Origin: CALJTV01 sp036821185
Lineage (GTDB): Bacteria; Chloroflexota; Dehalococcoidia; GIF9; UBA5629
Assembly (NCBI GenBank): GCA_036821185.1
Contig: DAISKD010000001.1
Location: 186,001-250,000 of the forward strand
DNA: 64,000 bases
Direction: 5' to 3'
Positions 51,321-60,053 of this stretch are shown here, in pieces; the stretch's first letter is position 1, and each line of letters begins with the position of its first letter. Made by a program: the position numbers and the translations under genes. The notes beneath the pieces are model-generated. The model was not told the DNA's origin. It was given only the letters and a program-made list of their open reading frames with translations, and searched no databases.

Positions 51321-52217
51321 ATGGTAATCCAGAAAAAGACAAGCCTAAAAGAGGCGGCAGCAGCCACCAGCACTGGAAACAAGGCTGGGTACCTCTACAC
51401 CAGGTACCGTCAGGGCTTTAAGACGATAGTCAATATAGACGGAGTGAAGGTAGGCAACAAGGAGCTGGCGATAATCGCCGGTCCCTGCTCCGTGGAAAGC
51501 GCCGAACAGATATCGCGCATCGCCCGGGAAGTAAAAGCTGCAGGTGCCAACTTACTCCGCGGCGGTGCCTTCAAGCCACGAACTTCGCCATACGACTTTC
51601 AGGGGCTGGGAGAAACAGGGCTGCAATACCTCAAGGAGGCAGCCGAAGAAACAGGGCTAAAGGTGGTCACAGAGGTGCTCGACCCACGCCACGTTGAACT
51701 GGTGGCACAATATGCCGACTGCCTTCAAATCGGCTCCCGCAACATGCAGAACTACCCGCTGCTCCGTGAGGTGGGGAAAGGTGACAAGCCCGTGTTGCTC
51801 AAGCGCGGCTTGTCCGCCACTTATGAGGAGTTCTTGCTGGCAGCGGAATATATAATGGCCGAGGGTAACAAGCAGGTCATACTGTGCGAACGGGGTATAC
51901 GGGGGCTCTCCAGCGAACTCCGCTTCACACTGGATCTGAATGCGGTCCCCTACCTTAAAGAAAGGACACACTTGCCCATAATCGTTGACCCCAGCCACGG
52001 CACAGGCGATGCCCGCCTAGTGCCAGCGATGAGCCGCGCGGCTGTGGCATGTGGTGCCGACGGCCTCATCATTGAAACCCATTATTCACCATCGGAATCG
52101 GTGAGCGATGCCAGACAGACTATATCAACAGATGAGCTCGCCAAACTGCTCAGAGAACTGGCATACATAGCCGCCATCCTGGGGAGAAGTGTACCTGTGT
52201 CAGGGGAGGACCGCTAG
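51321..52217 (+). CDS. aroF: 3-deoxy-7-phosphoheptulonate (DAHP) synthase, type I-beta
   Basis: 298 residues from ATG 51321, which has GAGGAGG nine bases upstream; an earlier in-frame ATG at 51261 lies within the terminator and is rejected. First step of aromatic amino-acid synthesis, condensing PEP and erythrose 4-phosphate. Motifs: IIAGPCSVES, RGGAFKPRTSPYDFQG, LKRGLSATYEE, CERGIRG and PIIVDPSHGTGD. Only about 45 residues precede the barrel, so the ferredoxin-like regulatory domain of the Thermotoga type appears absent or shortened. Transcriptional attenuation may replace allosteric feedback. Confidence 0.95.
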   Translation: MVIQKKTSLKEAAAATSTGNKAGYLYTRYRQGFKTIVNIDGVKVGNKELAIIAGPCSVESAEQISRIAREVKAAGANLLRGGAFKPRTSPYDFQGLGETGLQYLKEAAEETGLKVVTEVLDPRHVELVAQYADCLQIGSRNMQNYPLLREVGKGDKPVLLKRGLSATYEEFLLAAEYIMAEGNKQVILCERGIRGLSSELRFTLDLNAVPYLKERTHLPIIVDPSHGTGDARLVPAMSRAAVACGADGLIIETHYSPSESVSDARQTISTDELAKLLRELAYIAAILGRSVPVSGEDR

Positions 52218-52226
52218 CCCCACCCC

Positions 52227-53339
52227 TCAAGACCAGGCTTTTACTTGGATTCTCACCGTCGTACCTCCGCCGGGAATAGAGCAGACATCAAACACGCCGC
52301 CCAGTAACCTCACCTCTTGCTCAATCCTTGCCAGCCCCAGTTTGCCCTGCAACGTCAGTTCGTCCAATTTCCCCGGTACAGAAAAACCGCAGCCGTTGTC
52401 CTCGACGGACACCTGGAAATCACTGGAGAGAAAGTCCAGCGTGACCACAACCGACGAAGCTTTGGAATGGCGGACCACATTGCGCAACGCCTCCTGCACT
52501 GCACGAAATAGCACCAGCTCCAGCTCCGCTGGCAACCTGTGCTCCCTGCCGTTTACCCTCACCTCGACCCTGATACCTTCTTGACTGCTTATCTGGTCAG
52601 CCAGCCAGCGCAATGCCGGTAGCAAGCCAGCGTTGTCCAGAATCCTGGAACCGAGGCTATAACTTAACCTCCGAATATCGTCCACCGCGCGGAGGACCAT
52701 GACCAGGACCTCCTCCATCTGTTTCTTCACCTCCGGGGAGACCTCTCCCTGGTTGCCGGATTCCAGTGCATGAATGCGGTTGGCAATCACCAACAACGAC
52801 TGGATTATCCTGTCATGCAACTCTCGCGCTAGGTGCCTGCGCTCATATTCCCGCAATTTGACGATTTGTCCTATCGGCAGATGTTTCGCAGTTTTTGTCG
52901 ACCGTGAAGATGCCTGGACCGAAACGGGGTTATAGTCCAGTGCTACCAGCAAGCCCAGTAACAGCGAAGCCAGATGGAAAAGCCCCACGCCAAGCCAGAA
53001 TGCCAGGTCTGAAGACTCTTTCAGCAGCTGTGGTAAGGTAGCTGCCACAGACGCCGCCCAGGTGCCGAAAACACCACGCACACGAAATATAGCGCCAGCA
53101 TAAATGATGGGGATAAGGAAGAGAAAACTCAGTACAAAGGCATAGACGCCTCTGAACCTGAAGACATCGGCAAAAAGTGGAAACCACCTTTCCACACCCA
53201 GGGAACTGGCGTTATAGAGTAAGACAAGGCCCGCCATTATGAAAGCAATGCCCCAGAAGTGGGGGGTCATCAGAATATGCCTTGCCCTGCCGCCAAAAAC
53301 CCCTGCGACCAGCCAGATACGTGGTTCCTTGTCCTTCAT
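52227..53339 (-). CDS. NarL-type sensor histidine kinase
   Basis: 370 residues from the ATG that overlaps the response-regulator stop (ATGA). Four or five N-terminal transmembrane helices (about residues 25-135) leave little outside domain, so the signal may be sensed in the membrane. The HisKA_3 phosphoacceptor is His175 in RHLARELHDR. The ATPase domain has the N box (ALRNVVRHSKAS) and G box (VEDNGCGF). The partner is the adjacent regulator. The substrate signal is unknown. Confidence 0.93.
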   Translation of the reverse strand: MKDKEPRIWLVAGVFGGRARHILMTPHFWGIAFIMAGLVLLYNASSLGVERWFPLFADVFRFRGVYAFVLSFLFLIPIIYAGAIFRVRGVFGTWAASVAATLPQLLKESSDLAFWLGVGLFHLASLLLGLLVALDYNPVSVQASSRSTKTAKHLPIGQIVKLREYERRHLARELHDRIIQSLLVIANRIHALESGNQGEVSPEVKKQMEEVLVMVLRAVDDIRRLSYSLGSRILDNAGLLPALRWLADQISSQEGIRVEVRVNGREHRLPAELELVLFRAVQEALRNVVRHSKASSVVVTLDFLSSDFQVSVEDNGCGFSVPGKLDELTLQGKLGLARIEQEVRLLGGVFDVCSIPGGGTTVRIQVKAWS

Positions 53340-54016
53340 CGAATATCGTCCGTCGATATAATACCTTTCTGCAAACAAAAGGCCACAGCCTCGGTGCGGC
53401 TGCCAACCCCCAGTTTGGAAAAAATATCGGTCAAATACCCCTTTACCGTCCTTACACTCAAGCCCAGAGTGGCAGCTATATCCCTGTTAGGCATTCCGCG
53501 GGCAACCAACTTTATGACTTCCAGTTCTCTCGGTGTAAGCACCTCTCCGGTGTCCAGCGACAGACGGGCCGACCGGTAGCTGGGTACATACCGCACAAGT
53601 GATTTACCTACCGGCCGGGAGAGCACCATATGACCGGCTGCAATTGTACGAACCGCCTGCACAACCTCCCTATCAAAGACACCTTTGGTCAAATACCCCG
53701 ATGCACCTGCTAGCAAAACATCGGCGATTGTCGTTTCGTCATCGTGGACCGTCAGCGCCAGCACTGCTGTGTCAGGTGAGGCTATTCTCACCTGCCGTGT
53801 CGCCTCAGCCCCATCCATCCCAGGAAGGCTTACGTCCATAATGACTACGTCAGGTCTTAACTTCTCAGCCAGCTCTACGGCACTTGTCCCATCTCCAACC
53901 TCACCCACCACCTCCAAGTCGGGCTCCTTTTCTAACACAGCGCGGAGCGCCTGACGTATCAGCGGATGGTCGTCAACTATTATAACAGTAATTTTGTTTG
54001 ACTGCGGTTTGCCCAC
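53336..54016 (-). CDS. NarL/FixJ-family response regulator
   Basis: 226 residues from a GTG. The receiver domain has the acidic pair DD (15-16), phosphorylated Asp61 in IMDVSLPG, and the conserved Lys in YLTKGVFD. The LuxR-type helix-turn-helix LTPRELEVIKLVARGMPNRDIAATLG is at about 160-205. It is transcribed first, then the kinase. It is divergent from the fatty-acid operon, whose promoter region is a possible target. Confidence 0.95.
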   Translation of the reverse strand: MGKPQSNKITVIIVDDHPLIRQALRAVLEKEPDLEVVGEVGDGTSAVELAEKLRPDVVIMDVSLPGMDGAEATRQVRIASPDTAVLALTVHDDETTIADVLLAGASGYLTKGVFDREVVQAVRTIAAGHMVLSRPVGKSLVRYVPSYRSARLSLDTGEVLTPRELEVIKLVARGMPNRDIAATLGLSVRTVKGYLTDIFSKLGVGSRTEAVAFCLQKGIISTDDIR

Positions 54017-54237
54017 TTGCTTCTGATACCCGTAGCAACATCGAACGATAGTGCCCGCCCCGTTGCCTAAATTGTATTACTGTCACCTTCTGGATGCAAG
54101 TCCCCCGACTTTTGTACACCGGATAGACCAGGGTACAGGTGCAGAGGTGCCTTGTAGCTGGCAGATAAACAAGTTAAGCTAGATATCTACATATCATACT
54201 TTTTGGCAGACACCAGCTGGAAATCGGAGGTGAAGAC

Positions 54238-54489
54238 ATGGACATATTCGAACTGGTCAAAAAGGCGATCCTAAAGGTGGAACCGGGGCTTGACGAAAGT
54301 AAGATAGTGTCAGCCGCCCTGCTGAAAGAAGATTTGGATCTTGACTCCCTGGACAGGGTCGAACTGGCGCTGGCACTTGAAGACGAACTTGGTCTCTACC
54401 TTCAGGACGAGGAAATGGGCGATATCTTCACCGTGGGAGATATAGTGGCGCTGATCGAATCGAAGCTGAAGGTCAAGAAGAATAGTTAG
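54238..54489 (+). CDS. acpP: Acyl carrier protein
   Basis: 83 residues. The phosphopantetheine Ser lies in DLDLDSLDRVELALALED. The size and acidic helices are typical. GGAGG is upstream of the ATG. It is the first gene of a fatty-acid synthesis run; a FabF gene follows after 15 bases. The 220-base upstream gap holds an AGATATCT palindrome near 54181 and no convincing promoter pair. Confidence 0.94.
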   Translation: MDIFELVKKAILKVEPGLDESKIVSAALLKEDLDLDSLDRVELALALEDELGLYLQDEEMGDIFTVGDIVALIESKLKVKKNS

Positions 54490-54504
54490 GTCCGACAAAC
54501 TCAA

Positions 54505-55755
54505 GTGGACAGACGACGGGTCGTGATAACGGGCGCGGGGATGGTTACCCCTCTGGGCACTGGTGCTGATAAGAACTGGTCAGCCCTTTGTGAAGGAAAG
54601 TCTGGCATCGGTCCCATCACCCGCTTTGACGCCTCCTCTCTAAGGTGTCAGGTAGCTGGTGAGGTGAAAGACTTCCACGCCAGAGACTTTATGGATGAAA
54701 AATTCGTCAAGCGGTTCGATCCCTTCATTCAGTATGCCATGGCGGCATCTGTGATGGCCCTACAGGACGCCGATATCAGACCAGGGCAATATGCCCCGGA
54801 GCGCATCGGGGTGGTAATCGGGACAGCATGTGGTACCAATTCATACTTTGAAAATGCCCACAGCATAGCGTTACAAGGAGACCTGAGAAAGGTCCCACCT
54901 TTCTTTCTGCTGAATGATTCGGGAAACATGGTGTCGGCAGTGGTAGCCATTAGGTTCGGAGCTAAAGGCCCGAACCACTGCCCCATGGAAGCCTGTGCCG
55001 CAGGGACAACTGCCATAGGTATTGCCTTCAGGCTCATCCAGAACGGAGAGGCAGACATGGTCATCGCCGGTGGCGCCGACGCCGGTATCACACCCACCTG
55101 TATTGCCTCCCTCGACAATCTGGGCGCCCTCACCAGTAGGTGGAACGATGAACCACAAAGGGCCAGCCGCCCTTTCGACGCCGACCGCGACGGGTTCGTC
55201 ACCAGCGAAGGTAGTGGGATAGTGGTACTGGAAGCACTAGATACGGCAGCGAGAAGGGGCGCCAAAATATATGGCGAAATTGCCGGGTTTGCCAGAAACT
55301 GCGATGCCTATCATTACACTTCACCGACACCCGATGGCGGGGGGCAAGCTGACTGCATACGCCTGGCGCTAAAAGACGCCGGGGTAGCCCCAGAAGATGT
55401 AGACTATGTGAATGCTCACGGCACCTCCACAGTGCTCAACGACATTGCCGAAACCAGAGCGATTAAAAAGGTCTTCGACAGCCATGCTAAAAAATTGGCA
55501 ATCAGCTCCAACAAGTCCATGACAGGACACATGTGGGGGGCTTCCGGAACAGTAGAAGTCATTTTCTCGCTTCTCACCATCAGAGAAGGAGTGATCCCAC
55601 CCACCATCAACTACGATACCCCGGACCCGGAATGTGACCTGGACTACGTGCCCAACAAACCAAGAAAGGCCAAAGTGGAGGTGGCCATCTCCAACTCCTT
55701 CGGCTTCGGGGGTGTCAATGCTGTCCTGGTGCTAAGAAAATTAGAAGGTATATAG
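54505..55755 (+). CDS. fabF: Beta-ketoacyl-ACP synthase II (KAS II), copy 1
   Basis: 416 residues from a GTG. It condenses malonyl-ACP with acyl-ACP. The catalytic Cys is in MEACAAGTT, the two His in NAHGTSTVLND and MTGHMWGASG, and the Lys in SNKSM. The gatekeeper region NSFGFGGVNAVL is intact. It is clearly different from the next gene, so the two condensing enzymes may have different chain-length roles. Confidence 0.93.
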   Translation: MDRRRVVITGAGMVTPLGTGADKNWSALCEGKSGIGPITRFDASSLRCQVAGEVKDFHARDFMDEKFVKRFDPFIQYAMAASVMALQDADIRPGQYAPERIGVVIGTACGTNSYFENAHSIALQGDLRKVPPFFLLNDSGNMVSAVVAIRFGAKGPNHCPMEACAAGTTAIGIAFRLIQNGEADMVIAGGADAGITPTCIASLDNLGALTSRWNDEPQRASRPFDADRDGFVTSEGSGIVVLEALDTAARRGAKIYGEIAGFARNCDAYHYTSPTPDGGGQADCIRLALKDAGVAPEDVDYVNAHGTSTVLNDIAETRAIKKVFDSHAKKLAISSNKSMTGHMWGASGTVEVIFSLLTIREGVIPPTINYDTPDPECDLDYVPNKPRKAKVEVAISNSFGFGGVNAVLVLRKLEGI

Positions 55756-55757
55756 CG

Positions 55758-56999
55758 TTGACGGCTATGAACAACCGGGTTGTTGTAACTGGATATGGTG
55801 TGGTCACCCCATTGGGAATAAACGTTGAGGATACCTGGCGAAACCTGATAGCCGGCAAATCAGGGGTGGACTACATCTCACTGTTTGACGCCACCGATTT
55901 CCCTGTCAAGATAGCAGCAGAAGTCAAGGACTTCGACCCGCTCAAGTACCTTGATCCATCAACAGCCAAATACACTGATAGGTTCACTCATTTCGCTATC
56001 GCAGCCAGCCTGCAGGCTATGGACGGTGCCAAGCTAAAAATAGATGATAACAACAGGTATGACATCGGCATTATTATTGGTAGCGGCATAGGTGGCCTGA
56101 CTACGCTTTCGCGGCAGATGGAGGTCCTGCACACCAGAGGACCAAACAGGATCAGCCCCTATTTAGTACCCATGATGATAGCTGATAACGCCCCAAGCCG
56201 CCTATCGATCTTGTCTGGAGTCAGAGGGGTCAACTTCAGCCTAGCTACCGCCTGCTCCACCGGCGCCGATGCCATAGGGCTAGCCTACCAGCTAGTCAAA
56301 TTCGGCGTTTATAAGGTAGTCATCGCAGGCGGCGCCGATGCTGCGATTACTCCCATAGGCATTGCCGGTTTCGCTCAGGCCGGTGCGCTGTCAAAAAACC
56401 CAGATCCAGCAAAAGCGTCAAGGCCGTTCGACGCCAGGCGCGATGGCTTCGTTATCGGAGAAGGCGCCGGAGTTATGGTGCTGGAGAGCCTGGAGTATGC
56501 CCTCTCCAGAGGTGCCAGTGCGCTTGCCGAAATAGTTGGCTATGGGGCAACGTCGGACGCCTTCCACATCACACAGCCCGCTGCCGATGCAGAGGCAGCG
56601 GCGAGGGCGATAAAGCTTTCGCTGGCGAACCTGGACTACGACCACGTGGACTATATAAATGCCCATGGCACATCGACGCCGTTGAACGATATTACAGAAA
56701 CAAAAGCAATTAAGAAGGTCTTCGGAAAAAAAGCTTATGATATACCGGTGAGTTCAACGAAATCGATGCTGGGACATATGCTGGGTGCCGCTGGCGCAGT
56801 AGAGGCCATCATTTGCTGCAAAGTAATAGCCGAGGGCATTATCCCGCCGACCATCAACCTTGAAGAAACCGACCCAGAATGTGACTTGGACTATGTACCC
56901 GGAAAAGCAAAGGAGAAAAGCGTCAGGCTTGCCCTGTCCAACTCCTTCGGGTTCGGAGGACACAACTCCGTCCTGGCAATAAGCAGGTTCGAGTCATGA
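55758..56999 (+). CDS. fabF: Beta-ketoacyl-ACP synthase II (KAS II), copy 2
   Basis: 413 residues from TTG 55758 (ATG 55767 is possible). The catalytic Cys is in LATACSTGADAIG, the His in NAHGTSTPLND and SMLGHMLGAAG, and the Lys in STKSM. This copy has the more standard KAS II sequence. It is the neighbour of copy 1 with a 2-base gap; it is followed by fabK. No fabH (initiating enzyme) is present in the window. Confidence 0.94.
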   Translation: MTAMNNRVVVTGYGVVTPLGINVEDTWRNLIAGKSGVDYISLFDATDFPVKIAAEVKDFDPLKYLDPSTAKYTDRFTHFAIAASLQAMDGAKLKIDDNNRYDIGIIIGSGIGGLTTLSRQMEVLHTRGPNRISPYLVPMMIADNAPSRLSILSGVRGVNFSLATACSTGADAIGLAYQLVKFGVYKVVIAGGADAAITPIGIAGFAQAGALSKNPDPAKASRPFDARRDGFVIGEGAGVMVLESLEYALSRGASALAEIVGYGATSDAFHITQPAADAEAAARAIKLSLANLDYDHVDYINAHGTSTPLNDITETKAIKKVFGKKAYDIPVSSTKSMLGHMLGAAGAVEAIICCKVIAEGIIPPTINLEETDPECDLDYVPGKAKEKSVRLALSNSFGFGGHNSVLAISRFES

Positions 57000-57089
57000 T
57001 GATGAGGTGAGCCCGCAAACCGGGAGGCTTTGTTTGAAACAGTTTACAGAAAAAAATGACTTGAGTCCGTTCTGCTATGGAGGCTATTG

Positions 57090-58043
57090 ATGTTAGGTAA
57101 CTTCGCCATCTGTGAGCTACTGGGCATCAAATATCCCATCATTCAAGGAGGCATGGCATGGCTGGGGACCTTTGAACTGGTATCAGCGGTGTCCAATGCC
57201 GGTGCCCTGGGGGTAATCGGCAGCGGTGATGCGCCACCTGACTGGCTGAGAAAACAGATCAGAGAGACCCGAGAACGTACAGATAAGCCGTTTGGCGTCA
57301 ATATCATGCTGATGTCACCGTTCATTAAAGACAATCTCAAGGTGATCATGGAGGAACAGGTCAACATCGTCACATTCGGCGGTGGCAATCCCGGAGCATA
57401 CATACCGGCACTGAAAGAGGCCCGAATCAAATCGTTGCCCGTGGTCTCCAGCGTAGCACTGGCAAGACGTCTGGAGAGGCTGGGAGTAGACGCTATAATC
57501 GCCGAAGGTATGGAGTCAGGCGGGCACATCGGCGAGACAACCACCATGGCATTAGTACCTCAAATAGTGCAGAGCGTGAGACTGCCAGTAATAGCAGCCG
57601 GTGGCATCGCCGATGGACACGGACTGGTAGCAGCACTTGCTCTAGGTGCCCAGGGGGTCCAGATGGGAACCCGTTTCATCTGCTCGGAGGAGTGCATCGC
57701 GCATCCCAAGTTTAAAGAACAGATTATCCTGGCAACTGACCGGTCTACTGTGGTAACCGGTGAATCGACCGGACATCCTGTGCGCTGTCTGGAAAACAGG
57801 CTGACCCGGGAGTTCAGAGCACGCGAGAAAGCCGGAGCATCTGTGGAGGAGCTGGAAGCATTTGGCAGAGGCAGACTAAAATTGGGCGTCATCGATGGTA
57901 ACGTGGAAGATGGTTCTCTTATGGCAGGACAGATAGCCGGTCTGATAAAGGATATAAAACCTGTTAAAGATATCGTCGAGTCGATCATGGCTGAAGCTGA
58001 AGAAATCATCGAAAGCTTATACAAACTCAAGACGGAGGGTTGA
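57090..58043 (+). CDS. fabK: FMN-dependent enoyl-ACP reductase II (FabK) / nitronate monooxygenase family
   Basis: 317 residues from ATG 57090 with GGAGG six bases upstream. Flavin barrel with IKYPIIQGGMAW, FGGGNPGAY and EGMESGGHIGETTTMALVPQI, the last being characteristic of FabK. It would perform the last reduction of each elongation cycle. Position inside the fatty-acid operon favours FabK over nitronate monooxygenase. Confidence 0.9.
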   Translation: MLGNFAICELLGIKYPIIQGGMAWLGTFELVSAVSNAGALGVIGSGDAPPDWLRKQIRETRERTDKPFGVNIMLMSPFIKDNLKVIMEEQVNIVTFGGGNPGAYIPALKEARIKSLPVVSSVALARRLERLGVDAIIAEGMESGGHIGETTTMALVPQIVQSVRLPVIAAGGIADGHGLVAALALGAQGVQMGTRFICSEECIAHPKFKEQIILATDRSTVVTGESTGHPVRCLENRLTREFRAREKAGASVEELEAFGRGRLKLGVIDGNVEDGSLMAGQIAGLIKDIKPVKDIVESIMAEAEEIIESLYKLKTEG

Positions 58044-58053
58044 GGAAACAAAC

Positions 58054-58995
58054 TTGGACAGAAAAGTAGCTTTTTTATTCCCGGGGCAAGGGTCACAAAG
58101 GGTCGGTATGGGACAAGACCTGTGGCTCCACAATGAGTCTGCCAGAGCAATCTTCGACGAAGCCGACCAGGTTCTGGGTTTGCCACTCTCTCGCCTCTGC
58201 CTTGAAGGTCCCGAGGAAGAACTTGTACAAACACAGAACGTCCAGCCAGCGGTGCTGACCGTCAGTATTGCCTGCCTTAAAGCTGCCCAGGAAATGTACG
58301 GTGCAGCCCTACCACAACCAGCCTTCGTCTCCGGACATAGCCTGGGTGAGTACACCGCTCTAGTAGCTGCCGGCTCGATCAGCTTTCCTGATGCTCTGCG
58401 TCTGGTCCGAGAACGAGGCAGGCTGATGAATGAGGCTGGTAAACAGTACCCTGGAGGGATGCTGGCAATCCTCGGCCTCGATGAAGAAACAGTAAGGGAC
58501 ATCTGCTCTCTTGCCGATGTAGAAATCTCCAACATCAACTCACCGGAGCAAATTGTCATCAGCGGGGCACAGGAGAAACTGGTCAAAGCGAGAGAATTGG
58601 CCATAGCGCGGGGTGCCCGGCGGGTCATCCCGCTAAAAGTGAGCGGTGCCTTCCATTCGCGGCTCATGTCCACAGCCGCAGAAGGTCTTAAACGCGCTAT
58701 ACAAATGACCACCATAAACGACCCCGCAGTGCCGCTGGTCGCCAACGCTAGTGGAAAGATACTCACCAAGGCAACAGAAATAAGACAGGAGTTGGTAGAA
58801 CAACTCACGCACTGTGTACAGTGGCTTAACTGCACCAGAACCATGCTGCACGCCGGTGCTTCGCTGTTTTTTGAAATAGGTCCGGGTGAGGTGCTCACCG
58901 GACTACTCAGACGCACAGACCCTTCTGCCCAAGTATACAATATCAGTAGCCTGGAAAGCTTAGTCCGACTGGCAGACATGCTGGGAAAAGTATGA
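58054..58995 (+). CDS. fabD: Malonyl-CoA:ACP transacylase
   Basis: 313 residues from a TTG with TGAGGA upstream. It loads malonyl groups on ACP. FPGQGSQRVGMG, the nucleophile Ser in SGHSLGEYTAL, GAFHSRLM with the catalytic His, and FFEIGPGEVLTGL are all present. Confidence 0.95.
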   Translation: MDRKVAFLFPGQGSQRVGMGQDLWLHNESARAIFDEADQVLGLPLSRLCLEGPEEELVQTQNVQPAVLTVSIACLKAAQEMYGAALPQPAFVSGHSLGEYTALVAAGSISFPDALRLVRERGRLMNEAGKQYPGGMLAILGLDEETVRDICSLADVEISNINSPEQIVISGAQEKLVKARELAIARGARRVIPLKVSGAFHSRLMSTAAEGLKRAIQMTTINDPAVPLVANASGKILTKATEIRQELVEQLTHCVQWLNCTRTMLHAGASLFFEIGPGEVLTGLLRRTDPSAQVYNISSLESLVRLADMLGKV

Positions 58996-59008
58996 CAGGG
59001 AGGAAGCA

Positions 59009-59779
59009 ATGAGCATTGATTACGTGAAAGACGGCAAGATAGCCACTATCACTCTAAATCGTCCGGAGGCATTGAACGCGATTACTCCTGAAATGCTGCG
59101 TCAGCTAAGCGAAGCCTTAGTGGACTTCAGGGACGACGACCAGATCATGGTCGGCATCATTACCGGGTCGGGAGAGAAGGCTTTTTCCATCGGGGCTGAT
59201 ATAAGAACGATGCTCCCCGAAATGAAAAGGGCAAGGGCGCAAAACCTACCAGAGCCTCCAACCATAATGTGCGGACTGACGATATGGAAACCATTGATCG
59301 CTGCCGTGAACGGTGCTTGTTTGGGTGGTGGACTGGAGCTGGCGCTTGCTTGTGATCTGCGTATAGCGTCTGAGAATGCCACCTTTGGTATGCCGGAAGT
59401 AACACTGGGGCTGATACCGGGCTGGGGGGGGACACAGAGACTGCCTAGGGCAATCCCAATGGCTAAGGCAGCAGAAATGCTGCTTACAGGCCGTCCTATC
59501 AATGCCCAGGAGGCCTACCGCATAGGGCTGGTCAACCGAGTGGTGCCTCTAGCACAATTAATGTCGACAGCCCGACAACTGGCAGAACTATTATGCAGGC
59601 CAGCACCTCTGGCGGTACGTGCAGCCAAACAAGCAGTTTTGCAAGGTATAGAGCTCGCCCTCGAAGATGGACTTTCCCTCGAGAGACGGTTGAACGATTT
59701 CCTGCTAGCGACAGAGGACTTCGAGGAGGGTTGCAGGGCAGCTCTGGAAAACAGAAAGCCAATATTCAAAGGGAAATAA
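59009..59779 (+). CDS. Enoyl-CoA hydratase/isomerase (crotonase family)
   Basis: 256 residues. The oxyanion-hole loops are AFSIGADIRTM and NGACLGGGLELALACDLRIAS. The catalytic Glu of hydratases is probably in TFGMPEVTLGLIPGWGGTQRL. It is the last gene of the fab operon with a GGAGG ribosome site. It could be a dehydratase substitute or an isomerase making unsaturated acyl chains; no motif decides this. The gap after it (59780-60053) holds only the htrA promoter. Confidence 0.9.
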   Translation: MSIDYVKDGKIATITLNRPEALNAITPEMLRQLSEALVDFRDDDQIMVGIITGSGEKAFSIGADIRTMLPEMKRARAQNLPEPPTIMCGLTIWKPLIAAVNGACLGGGLELALACDLRIASENATFGMPEVTLGLIPGWGGTQRLPRAIPMAKAAEMLLTGRPINAQEAYRIGLVNRVVPLAQLMSTARQLAELLCRPAPLAVRAAKQAVLQGIELALEDGLSLERRLNDFLLATEDFEEGCRAALENRKPIFKGK

Positions 59780-59998
59780 GCTTCGCCAGCATGTAAGCTT
59801 CCATCAAGGTATCTTCGTAGGGACTGCGCTGCGCGACCTGCTGGTATCAAGACCGCCATATAGCTACGTTAAAAGAGGATCTCACTCCCTGGCCGTACAG
59901 TGAATGACACCCACGATGGCTGTCTTCTGGCTGTGCCATTCTTGATGCCGTTAGCGCAGCGCTGCATTGAACTCAAGGGGTGACTCCAATACCAAACT

Positions 59999-60026
59999 TT
60001 GGTAACGCTGACCTTTGTGATAAAAT
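59999..60026 (+). promoter_or_regulatory. Promoter of the HtrA-type protease gene
   Basis: TTGGTA, a 16-base spacer and TAAAAT. The expected start near 60033 supports ATG 60054 rather than the in-frame GTG at 60030. Confidence 0.5.
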
Positions 60027-60053
60027 CTTGTGAAATGGGGTAACAAGCTAGAT

